Shown: positions 34,807 through 43,012 of the stretch, one piece after another
Layout of the letters: each line of letters begins with the position of its first letter
Position numbering within the stretch: the first letter of the stretch is position 1
Source: Vibrio sp. MEBiC08052
GTDB lineage: Bacteria; Pseudomonadota; Gammaproteobacteria; Enterobacterales; Vibrionaceae
Assembly (NCBI RefSeq): GCF_001506075.1
Contig: NZ_KQ947475.1
Span: 3,863,130-3,927,129 of the forward strand
DNA length: 64,000 nucleotides
Direction: 5' to 3'
The notes under the pieces: model-generated
Seen by the model: only the letters and a program-made list of their open reading frames with translations
The model's database searches: none
What the model was told of the DNA's origin: nothing
Made by a program: the position numbers and the translations under genes

Positions 34807-35913
34807 CAACTAGGGTGCTATCCTCCCCCGACAAACCCGTTCCGTCATTTCCCGTAATTTATCTACTTCACTTTGTAAATACGTCAGCTCTTCTGCGGTG
34901 ATTTCGTAATGTTCGGAATAGCGGGCATCAATGTAGGCGCGTTTGAGGCGCTGGAAGCTGCGACGGTGGAACTTGTTTTCCATCGGGAATAGTTCGGCAA
35001 AGGCCGGGTCTTGCTGGGCACACATCGAGCGCAGGCTTTCAATATTGTGGGTTTTGGGCAGATAGTTGGTACACACCAATAGGGTGCAGGCGAACAGGCG
35101 TTCGGTGGTCTGATGGAGCATGAATGCAGCAACTGCATAATCTTGTCGCCGAGTATAATCGCCGTAGCCTAGAAAATATGACTCTGCACTTTTAAACCAG
35201 TGCTGAAAATGTTTGGTTGCAACTGCCACTCGCTCTGACTCACTTAAATTCCCCGGCATGGGGAGTTCCCGTTTATCGGCGCTGAACAGTTCAATGCCCT
35301 GTTCTCGAATATCTTTAAAGAAGTAGTGACCTTGCTGAAGTTGCTGATGGACTTCATTGAGTGTGTGGACGATCAAGCCGAGCGGGGCGGAGTTAACCCG
35401 ACGCGCGATCTGCTCTTCGGCACTGTGCCACACCGCGTACTCTTCGACCAATGCCGAGCGGTTGACGATCACCAGAATATCGTAGTCGCTGATATAACCG
35501 TTGGGGCGATCACTGACCCAAGTGCCTTTGGCATGGCTGCCAAACAGGATAATTTTAAGGATCCGAAACTCAGCCTTGCTGCCATTTTTGTTGCGTAAGA
35601 AATCATCCAGCGTATCGCGTAATACGGTGGTGATGGTGTGAAGTTCTTGTTGCTTCCGCTCCGGGAGGTGGTCGAGTGCTGTTTTCATCGCGGTTATCCT
35701 ACTATGAGCCGGGGGGAAAACAAACCGTTACCGCATCGGGCAGCGTTGTTTTTGTTGATGATTTGCGGTTTTGTCACGGTGATACCCGGCTGTGATTTGA
35801 TGTCGGTATCGTGAGCGATTTTGGGGGTGGTGGCGATATACGCAGGGTCACTTTGCGACACAATTCAGGAAAAATCATACTTTTCTAATGCTTGTGGGGG
35901 AGATATTGCGCTG
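34807..35913. repeat. 1.1-kb direct repeat, left copy
   Basis: Includes a nucleotidyltransferase-HEPN gene and its upstream 220 bases. It is nearly identical to 46437-47539 in the same orientation except for a ~130-base divergent block. The left end lies in the palindrome CCCTAGCAACTAGGG. The two copies bracket about 10.5 kb containing the LysM effector cluster and hsdMSR. Confidence 0.88.
34810..35688 (-). CDS. Nucleotidyltransferase (MNT) and HEPN fusion protein, copy 1
   Basis: 292 residues. The N-terminal half is a minimal nucleotidyltransferase: LFGSHAKGTW with a downstream SDYDILVIV supplies the GS and DxD motifs. The C-terminal half is a HEPN domain (AAFMLHQTTERLFACTLLV; late RYSEHYEI). 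MNT and HEPN proteins usually form toxin-antitoxin pairs in which the MNT AMPylates the HEPN nuclease; here both are in one chain. It starts behind AGGATAA. Residues ~150-193 differ from the second copy while the rest is almost identical. Confidence 0.85.
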   Translation of the reverse strand: MKTALDHLPERKQQELHTITTVLRDTLDDFLRNKNGSKAEFRILKIILFGSHAKGTWVSDRPNGYISDYDILVIVNRSALVEEYAVWHSAEEQIARRVNSAPLGLIVHTLNEVHQQLQQGHYFFKDIREQGIELFSADKRELPMPGNLSESERVAVATKHFQHWFKSAESYFLGYGDYTRRQDYAVAAFMLHQTTERLFACTLLVCTNYLPKTHNIESLRSMCAQQDPAFAELFPMENKFHRRSFQRLKRAYIDARYSEHYEITAEELTYLQSEVDKLREMTERVCRGRIAP

Positions 35914-35926
35914 ATATTTTGTACAA

Positions 35927-36259
35927 CTACACTACGTAAGACCACGGGAATAAAAAGCATACCCACCAAAGCCAGTGTAGCCACATCATCAGATCCATCT
36001 TATAACCGCGCTTTATGGAGCGGTGTACAATAAGTGGGTAGATCATCGTATACATGAAAAATATACCCGCAGCACTCATTCCTGAAATTACGAGAAAACC
36101 CCGGTCTTCCAAATACCAACGAGGGTCTTTTGCTAGTTTGCGAACCAATACCTGAATATGCTCCCTATCGCCAAAACTGTAACGCAAACTACAGATAAAT
36201 ATGACGATCATCCATACCATTCCATAGAGGCCGACACAACGCAAAAGAACTTCATACAT
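35927..36259 (-). CDS. Small membrane protein, candidate immunity paralogue 3
   Basis: 110 residues with hydrophobic segments at both ends and in the middle, and the shared family pattern RYSFGDREHI, KLAKDPRWYLEDRG, ISGMSAAGI, YPLIVHRSIKRGYKM, LHWLWW. The ATG at 36259 overlaps the previous paralogue's stop by 8 bases (ATGTATGA). Third of three tandem paralogues directly downstream of the LysM effector-like gene; a role as inner-membrane immunity protein is inferred from that context. Confidence 0.7.
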   Translation of the reverse strand: MYEVLLRCVGLYGMVWMIVIFICSLRYSFGDREHIQVLVRKLAKDPRWYLEDRGFLVISGMSAAGIFFMYTMIYPLIVHRSIKRGYKMDLMMWLHWLWWVCFLFPWSYVV

Positions 36260-36590
36260 AACTGGCACGGATCCGAACGAAAATAATAGTGAGCCACCAC
36301 AACCAGTGCAGCCACTTCATTAACTCCATTTTATAACCACGTCGGATAGAACGATGAACAACAAAAGGGTAAATAATGCAATATATAGAAAACACACCAC
36401 CAGCACTTATTCCAGAAATCACGATTGATCCTCTGTCTTCTAAAAACCAGCGAGGATTTTTAGCCAGTTTACTGACTAGTGCATTAATATGTTTTCGCTC
36501 ACCAAAGCTGTAACGAAAAGTACAGAAGACAAAAACAATAGCCCAAAAAAGACCATAAAAACCTATACTGTACAGAAATACGTCACTCAT
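36252..36590 (-). CDS. Small membrane protein, candidate immunity paralogue 2
   Basis: 112 residues, same family as its two neighbours (RYSFGERKHINALVSKLAKN, PRWFLEDRG, YPFVVHRSIRRGYKM). The ATG at 36590 overlaps the upstream stop by 8 bases (ATGAGTGA); an in-frame TTG at 36608 is less likely. The three are similar in sequence and length but not identical, as expected of diverged immunity copies. Confidence 0.7.
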   Translation of the reverse strand: MSDVFLYSIGFYGLFWAIVFVFCTFRYSFGERKHINALVSKLAKNPRWFLEDRGSIVISGISAGGVFSIYCIIYPFVVHRSIRRGYKMELMKWLHWLWWLTIIFVRIRASYV

Positions 36591-36918
36591 AAAACCTAAA
36601 AAATACAAAGCTCATACACCAAAGCCAATGTAACCACATCATAATGTCAATTTTGTACCCTCTTTTAAACGAACGATGGACAACCAAGGGATAAATGAAA
36701 CTATAAATAACTAAAAATCCACCGGCACTCATTCCTGATATTAATATGGACATAACACCATCATCTTTCAAATACCAGTCAGGATCTTTTGCTAATTTAC
36801 GAATTAGTGTGTGGACATGCTTTCTATCACCAAAGCTATAACGCATCATACAAATAAAAAATACAATAGCCCAAAAGAAAGAGTAAAAGGCAATGTATCT
36901 TAGTAGTTCTTCGCTCAT
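36583..36918 (-). CDS. Small membrane protein, candidate immunity paralogue 1
   Basis: 111 residues, starting 16 bases after the effector-like gene. It shares RYSFGDRKHVHTLIRKLAKD, PDWYLKDDG, ISGMSAGG and YPLVVHRSFKRGYKI with the next two genes. Multi-pass and basic between the hydrophobic segments. Being nearest the effector gene, it is the most likely cognate immunity protein if that assignment is right. Confidence 0.7.
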   Translation of the reverse strand: MSEELLRYIAFYSFFWAIVFFICMMRYSFGDRKHVHTLIRKLAKDPDWYLKDDGVMSILISGMSAGGFLVIYSFIYPLVVHRSFKRGYKIDIMMWLHWLWCMSFVFFRFYE

Positions 36919-36934
36919 ATTCTGAATTTACCGT

Positions 36935-39553
36935 TTATTGGAAAACATTAGGAATGTCAAAATTATTAAATCTATTCTCATTGATATATTTCTCTACCTC
37001 ATTTGGAATATCATTTTTGATAGTACTATCAACTTTATTAAAGAAATCACTTAGTTTCATGCGATCATATACATTATCAGCCCATTCCTTACCTTGACCA
37101 GCTCCCAATATTCCACCAACCAATGCCGAACTACCAACAACAATCAATATAACTGGAGCTGAAGTGAGACTCAGGGCAGTTACAACAGCCCCACTAATAA
37201 CCGCACCAGCATAACCACCAGCCCAGCCACCAATTACACCACCAGTTTCAACAGTAGTTGCCCTTGCACAATCACTCAATCCACCGGCTTCACATTGCTG
37301 AGTGACTGAATAGGTGGCACTGGCAATGCTCAGTCCGATGGACACTTTGCCTGCGTTTTCTGCGTATTTCACCCATTTTGATGTATTTGCGAGATGTCTG
37401 CCAAGCTCCGGTACGCGTCCGCCTTCCAGAATTTCATCCGCATGGTGAATGAGTGATTTGGTTGAGTGAATACCGAGCTTTTCTTTCAATCCGGTATTGA
37501 CGGGAAGGCTCAGCGTTTTCTGGGTGAGTTTATCCAGTTGTGAGTCGAGCAGGCCGGTTAATGCCTGACGTTGTTGGATAAATGCGTCCCGACCGATATG
37601 TTTGCCTAAGAAACGAATATATAAACCATCCAGCTTTTGCAGGGTTGTAGCCACGTTTTCCAGATGTTTCTGCATTGCCGGGGCTAAGGTTCCCGTGGCG
37701 GCGCTGCTCCATGCAAAGGCGTCACTCGGTGCGCCTTGCTCGAACGCTTCACAGACTTTGCAATCCAGTGTTTCAAAGTAACGGTGATTCAGTTCGGCCT
37801 GTTCATCCGATAGTTCACCAATGGCTTCGCTGGCGATTTTCGCCTCTTCCTGTAATACCTTGAGTTTTTGTTGCGCTTGGTCTGATTGTGGCTCCTGACT
37901 GGCGAGTATCACTAGCTCTCCGGGGCGAACCGGGTCATTCAGATGGCCATTCAGTTGTTGCAGCATCGAGCGCACTTGCGGAGCGGTTTCATCCGCAAGT
38001 AAATCGTTCCACAAGCTGGCCTGAGACTGACGCTTTTCAACCATAGAAAAGCCCAAATCAAAAGCAACAGGTTCATCGGTAATACGCACCAGCGGAATAT
38101 CTGCCGTGACCAGACTTTGATCATGAATTGCGATCACCTGAGTGTCGGTGAGATATTTTTCCTGATAGCGATACCAGCTATTGAGCGGTTGATTATAATC
38201 CTGCGGGGATTGGGGCGGCATCGCACTGATTCTTTCCGGCACGACGGCGCTTTCCTGCTCGGCTCTGATATTCAGCACATCCCCGATTTTCAATGTCATC
38301 GGGTCTGCGTGATAAGCAGGATTCAGATTCAGCAATTCTTTAGCACTGAGTCCGTATTGTTGGGCGATCTCCGGCCACGATTCTCGCTTGTTACTTCCCG
38401 GAGCACGCTGCACCGTGTGGGTGGTCGGCTCCTCGGGCTGCACTTGTTTCTGCTCTGCCGACTCCCGGCTCATGACCGGTTGACGGATTGCATCCAGCAG
38501 GGCTCTAATATCCAGATGAATCCCATGCTGTGCAATGGTGTCATCCAGATTGTTCAGTTGCTCCAAGGTGATGGGCTGCTTCAGATACACCAGTGACTGA
38601 TGGTTGATCTCCACTCCGTTTATCTTCCAGAACACCAGTAAAGCCCGATGACTACACGGACAGCCTCTTGCGGTGTTCAGCACCCCTTCACGGGAAAGCG
38701 TGGCATAAAACAGACCTTCACCATCTTCCGGCAGATAAAATTCCTGAACCAATTTGTTATCCCGGAAATGATACAGATACCCGGACGCCGGAAAACCAAG
38801 CCGTCCGCCGACCTGCACCACAGGCTGGATAGGAATATAGGCATCACGAACCATCGCTGAACCAATGGGTTTTACCCGTACCGGATCAGGCAGACTGACG
38901 CCAAGTGGTGCGCTGTCACTGAAAGCATAGAGCCTTTTCTGCTCGTTATAGGCTGCGCGGTACACATAACGAGTGCCGTGTTCCGTCCGGTCTTTCTGTT
39001 GTGGCCCGGTTTTCACTTCTGCTTTTTTACCCTGTAGCACAAAGCCATAACGGAGCATCGACAGGCGGGATTCATCCGAGCAGGCGATTTCCAGCATATA
39101 TTCATATTTTGAAGCAGGAACCTGATCGGCATTATCAGGGATGGTCGGCTCAGGAACATAAGGCGGCATCGGCTGAGCCGGATGCAGGCTCCCTGAATAG
39201 CCACTACCGGAACCTCCTCCGGCAACATGACTTCCGGCACCTTTCTCTGATAGCGCAACGCGTTCCAGATAAGCTTTTTGTGCCAGTGGCTCCAGTTGAT
39301 CGGCCACGAGTGGATTGATTTGCCAGCTCTGGTGGTTCATTTCATCCTGAGCCGGGATCATCAGTGGCTCTGAGGGGGTATCGTGCAGTAAAACCAGCTC
39401 ACCGCTTTTTAACTCGGCCTGCAATTGTCTGAAACTCATTCCAGCGGGAAGCGCTGTTTTTAAATCGGATTCTCTGAGGGAATCAAAATCTCCTTCGACC
39501 TGACCAAATTCATAAGCCATTAGATCGGAAAGACGAACGACGTTGTAACTCAT
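36935..39553 (-). CDS. LysM-domain protein, probable membrane-active (type VI-style) effector
   Basis: 872 residues without a signal peptide. A single LysM-type repeat lies near residues 385-440 (SWPEIAQQYGLSAKELLNLN ... LKIGDVLNI). The N-terminal ~370 residues are not recognised. A charged helical region follows (residues ~560-720). The C-terminus has a glycine-rich hydrophobic block (GGVIGGWAGGYAGAVISGAV; SAPVILIVVGSSALVGGILG) that could insert in membranes. Absence of a signal peptide, a C-terminal membrane block and adjacent small membrane proteins fit effectors of contractile secretion systems that depolarise membranes. No secretion-system gene is nearby. ATG 39553 was chosen over an in-frame TTG at 39577. 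Confidence 0.65.
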   Translation of the reverse strand: MSYNVVRLSDLMAYEFGQVEGDFDSLRESDLKTALPAGMSFRQLQAELKSGELVLLHDTPSEPLMIPAQDEMNHQSWQINPLVADQLEPLAQKAYLERVALSEKGAGSHVAGGGSGSGYSGSLHPAQPMPPYVPEPTIPDNADQVPASKYEYMLEIACSDESRLSMLRYGFVLQGKKAEVKTGPQQKDRTEHGTRYVYRAAYNEQKRLYAFSDSAPLGVSLPDPVRVKPIGSAMVRDAYIPIQPVVQVGGRLGFPASGYLYHFRDNKLVQEFYLPEDGEGLFYATLSREGVLNTARGCPCSHRALLVFWKINGVEINHQSLVYLKQPITLEQLNNLDDTIAQHGIHLDIRALLDAIRQPVMSRESAEQKQVQPEEPTTHTVQRAPGSNKRESWPEIAQQYGLSAKELLNLNPAYHADPMTLKIGDVLNIRAEQESAVVPERISAMPPQSPQDYNQPLNSWYRYQEKYLTDTQVIAIHDQSLVTADIPLVRITDEPVAFDLGFSMVEKRQSQASLWNDLLADETAPQVRSMLQQLNGHLNDPVRPGELVILASQEPQSDQAQQKLKVLQEEAKIASEAIGELSDEQAELNHRYFETLDCKVCEAFEQGAPSDAFAWSSAATGTLAPAMQKHLENVATTLQKLDGLYIRFLGKHIGRDAFIQQRQALTGLLDSQLDKLTQKTLSLPVNTGLKEKLGIHSTKSLIHHADEILEGGRVPELGRHLANTSKWVKYAENAGKVSIGLSIASATYSVTQQCEAGGLSDCARATTVETGGVIGGWAGGYAGAVISGAVVTALSLTSAPVILIVVGSSALVGGILGAGQGKEWADNVYDRMKLSDFFNKVDSTIKNDIPNEVEKYINENRFNNFDIPNVFQ

Positions 39554-39787
39554 TGTTATTATTTTGTTGGGTTGCAATTAAATGGGGTGCATATATTACA
39601 GGAAATAGAGAAAGATGGATCAGGTAATGAATGGTTGAGATTGTTTTTTTGCAAGCTCTCCGTTTTTCTCGGGGCAAGGAAAAACCGTTTATATTTTTGA
39701 GCGCCTGATAAGCTGAGGTTGGTCACACACTCATGCACCAACTCGCTTTCTGAAAAGTCTCATTTTCATATATAATCAATCGGAATT

Positions 39788-39807
39788 ATCGTACGGTAAA
39801 TCGTACG
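39788..39807. promoter_or_regulatory. Direct repeat upstream of hsdM
   Basis: ATCGTACG occurs twice, 12 bases start to start, 27 bases before hsdM. Each carries the self-complementary core CGTACG. A repeated palindromic core so close to the start suggests an operator over the promoter or leader of the restriction operon. Confidence 0.4.
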
Positions 39808-39833
39808 CCTCATAGATAAAAGAATGCAGACTC

Positions 39834-41462
39834 ATGGCAAAAGCACCAACAAAGAAAAGTTCAGCGAAGAAAAAATCAGCCAAAGGCTTTGAAGAAACCT
39901 TGTGGGACACCGCCAACCAACTTCGCGGTAGCGTTGAATCCTCCGAATATAAACACGTGGTATTGAGCTTAGTGTTCCTGAAATTTATCAGCGATAAATT
40001 TGCAACCAAGCGCGAGCAATTAAAGGCCACAGGGATGGAAGCCTTTGTCGATATGCCGGAGTTTTATCAGCAAGACAACATCTTCTTCCTACCGGAAGTG
40101 GCGCGTTGGTCTTACGTGAAAGTGCGCGCTAAACAAGATGATATCGCCGTGGTGATTGATACCGCATTGGCAACCATTGAAAAGAACAACCCGAGCCTCA
40201 AAGGCGCGTTGCCGGATAACTACTTCTCGCGCATGAATCTTGAAGTGAAACGCTTGGCGTCGCTGATTGATACTATCGAGAACATCAATACCCTCGCGAC
40301 CGAATGTAACGAAAACACCAGTGAAGAAGATTTGATTGGTCGCGTATACGAATATTTCCTCGGTCGCTTTGCGGCGAATGAAGGCAAGGGCGGTGGCGAA
40401 TTCTATACGCCAAAATCCGTTGTAACCCTGCTGGCAGACATGCTCGAACCGTATCAGGGTAAAGTGTACGACCCATGCTGCGGTTCTGGCGGTATGTTTG
40501 TGCAGAGTTTGAAATTTGTCGAAAGCCACCAAGGTAAAAGTAAAGACATTGCCATTTACGGCCAAGAGCTTACGACCACCACCTACAAGCTGGCGAAAAT
40601 GAACTTAGCGATTCGTGGTTTAACCGGTAACTTAGGCGAACGCCCGGCGGATACCTTCCACGATGATCAGCACCAAGATTTAAAAGCCGATTACATCATG
40701 GCCAACCCACCGTTTAACCTGAGAAACTGGCGTAACGATGCCGAGCTGACCGATGATGCGCGCTTTGCTGGCTTTACGACGCCACCCACAGGCAATGCCA
40801 ACTACGCGTGGATTTTGCACATGCTGTCGAAGCTGAGCGAAGATGGGGTCGCCGGTTTTGTGTTAGCCAACGGCTCGATGAGTTCCAACACCAGCGGTGA
40901 AGGTGACATTCGCGCCAAGCTGGTTAAAGACGATCGCATTGAATGTATGATTGCGCTGCCGGGGCAACTGTTCTTTACCACGCAAATACCGGTCTGTTTG
41001 TGGTTTATGTCGAAGAGCAAAGCCGCCAACCCGAAATTTGGCTATCGCGACCGCACGGGTGAAACCCTGTTTATCGATGCCCGTGACATGGGTACCATGG
41101 TTAGCCGGGTCAATAAAGAGCTGACCTTTGATGATATCGCCAAAATCGCCGATACCTTCCACGTGTGGCGCAGTGATGAGGCGGAAATACAACGTCGCCT
41201 TGAAGCGAAAGAAATCAGCGTAGCGCAATACGACGATCAAGCGGGCTTCTGCAAAGTCGCAACCATTGCAGATATTGCAGCCAACGACTTTGTGCTCACG
41301 CCGGGGCGCTATGTCGGTGCCGCTGATTTAGAAGATGACGGCATTCCGTTTGAAACCAAAATGCTTGAGCTGACCCAAACCTTATATCGCCAACTGGATG
41401 AAGCCGAAGCGCTGGATAAAGCAATTCGTGCCAATATGGAGGCATTGGGTTATGGGGAGTGA
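39834..41462 (+). CDS. hsdM: Type I restriction-modification DNA methyltransferase subunit HsdM
   Basis: 542 residues, normal HsdM length. An N-terminal helical domain (FEETLWDTANQLRGS, LKFISDKF) is followed by the SAM-binding motif VYDPCCGSGGMF and the adenine-methyltransferase catalytic motif ANPPFN, preceded by the YEYFLGRFA segment typical of the family. It modifies adenine in the target sequence defined by HsdS. A lysine-rich start (KKSSAKKKSAKG) is unremarkable. Its last 11 bases overlap hsdS. Confidence 0.95.
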   Translation: MAKAPTKKSSAKKKSAKGFEETLWDTANQLRGSVESSEYKHVVLSLVFLKFISDKFATKREQLKATGMEAFVDMPEFYQQDNIFFLPEVARWSYVKVRAKQDDIAVVIDTALATIEKNNPSLKGALPDNYFSRMNLEVKRLASLIDTIENINTLATECNENTSEEDLIGRVYEYFLGRFAANEGKGGGEFYTPKSVVTLLADMLEPYQGKVYDPCCGSGGMFVQSLKFVESHQGKSKDIAIYGQELTTTTYKLAKMNLAIRGLTGNLGERPADTFHDDQHQDLKADYIMANPPFNLRNWRNDAELTDDARFAGFTTPPTGNANYAWILHMLSKLSEDGVAGFVLANGSMSSNTSGEGDIRAKLVKDDRIECMIALPGQLFFTTQIPVCLWFMSKSKAANPKFGYRDRTGETLFIDARDMGTMVSRVNKELTFDDIAKIADTFHVWRSDEAEIQRRLEAKEISVAQYDDQAGFCKVATIADIAANDFVLTPGRYVGAADLEDDGIPFETKMLELTQTLYRQLDEAEALDKAIRANMEALGYGE

Positions 41463-42942
41463 TTGGAATTCTGTATCTATTGATGAGATCAAGTCTCCAG
41501 AGAAATATAGCTGTGTAGGTGGACCATTTGGTTCTTCACTTTCTCAAAAGCACTATTCTGATTCTGGTGTTCCTGTTATTCGTGGTGTGAATTTATCTGG
41601 GGATATGTTTACCGAATCTGATTTCGTCTTCGTATCTCAAGAAAAAGCAAAAGAATTACATAGAAATATGGCATTTCGAGGAGACATTGTATTTACACAA
41701 CGAGGAACGTTAGGGCAAGTCGCTATAATTCCAGAAGACTCAAAGTATGAACAATATATTGTGTCCCAAAGTCAAATGAAGCTGACTGTTGACCCCAAAA
41801 TTGCTGACTCGTACTTCATTTATTCATATTTCAGAACAAGAGAGAGTAAATCTCTCATAGAAAAAAATGCAATTGTTGGTGGTGTTCCCCACATAAATCT
41901 AGGAATTTTAAAAGCATTTCAATTAAATTTACCACCTCTTGCTATCCAAAAACGTATTTCTGAAATATCAAAGACGATTGACAACAAAATCACCCTTAAC
42001 CGCCAAATCAACCAAACGCTAGAACAGATGGCGCAGACGCTATTTAAATCGTGGTTTGTGGATTTCGACCCAGTGATTGATAACGCACTGGATGCGGGCT
42101 TTTTTGATCAAGGAAAGGCAATTCCTGATGAACTGCAAGCGCGTGCCGAGCAGCGTCGAGCGCTGCGCCATGCAGCAAATAAGGCAAACCAGCAGCATAG
42201 CACCAGCGCAAACCCTGCGGCTGGCGATGGGTTAGCGTCCCCTTATCAACCGCTACCGGATGACATTCGCCAACTGTTCCCCAATGCCTTTGAGGAAAGT
42301 GAGTTAGGCTGGGTGCCGAAGGGGTGGGCGGTTAACTCTATTAGCTCGTTAATTAAGTTGATAGGAGGTGGTACACCTAAAACTTCTGAGGAGTCTTATT
42401 GGGAGGGAGAAATTCCTTGGTTTTCAGTTGTTGATGCACCAAGTGATAGCGACGTTTTTGTTCTTGATACTGAGAAAAAAGTGACTGAAAAGGGCGTTAA
42501 TAATTCATCAACTAAAATATTAAGATCGGGAACTACAATTATCAGTGCACGTGGGACTGTAGGAAAATGCGCTTTGGTCTCTACACCTATGGCTATGAAT
42601 CAGTCATGTTATGGTGTTATTGGTTCTGATGGTGTCCATGATTATTTTGTTTACTATTTGTTGAGACATTTAGTAAAACAGCTTCAACAACGTGGTCACG
42701 GATCTGTTTTTAACACAATAACTAGAGATACTTTTAGTTCTCTTAAATTGGCACATGGTGATGTAACTCTTACTCAGTTATTTGGTGATGTTATTACGCC
42801 ATGGTTCAATAAAATTCTGGCAAATAATCAACAAAAAATATCATTAGAAAGATTGCGCGATACCTTGCTACCTAAACTCATCTCCGGCGAATTGCGCCTT
42901 GATGAGGTGGAATCGACCATCGCAGAAACCACAGCAGCGTAA
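41452..42942 (+). CDS. hsdS: Type I restriction-modification specificity subunit HsdS
   Basis: 496 residues with two target-recognition domains (roughly 1-170 and 285-450), each followed by a conserved helix: LPPLAIQKRISEISKTIDNK with LNRQINQTLEQMAQTLFKSW, and SLERLRDTLLPKLISGELR. It determines the bipartite DNA sequence that the complex recognises. The recognition domains are visibly more A/T-rich than the conserved helices and the flanking hsdM and hsdR, as expected where specificity domains are exchanged. The start ATG 41452 overlaps hsdM by 11 bases. Confidence 0.93.
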   Translation: MGSDWNSVSIDEIKSPEKYSCVGGPFGSSLSQKHYSDSGVPVIRGVNLSGDMFTESDFVFVSQEKAKELHRNMAFRGDIVFTQRGTLGQVAIIPEDSKYEQYIVSQSQMKLTVDPKIADSYFIYSYFRTRESKSLIEKNAIVGGVPHINLGILKAFQLNLPPLAIQKRISEISKTIDNKITLNRQINQTLEQMAQTLFKSWFVDFDPVIDNALDAGFFDQGKAIPDELQARAEQRRALRHAANKANQQHSTSANPAAGDGLASPYQPLPDDIRQLFPNAFEESELGWVPKGWAVNSISSLIKLIGGGTPKTSEESYWEGEIPWFSVVDAPSDSDVFVLDTEKKVTEKGVNNSSTKILRSGTTIISARGTVGKCALVSTPMAMNQSCYGVIGSDGVHDYFVYYLLRHLVKQLQQRGHGSVFNTITRDTFSSLKLAHGDVTLTQLFGDVITPWFNKILANNQQKISLERLRDTLLPKLISGELRLDEVESTIAETTAA

Positions 42943-43012
42943 CCCATCGGCAGCCTGATTTATCCCGGCTGCTTGGTGATGAACCTAAAAAGAACAATAA
43001 GAACATGACGTT

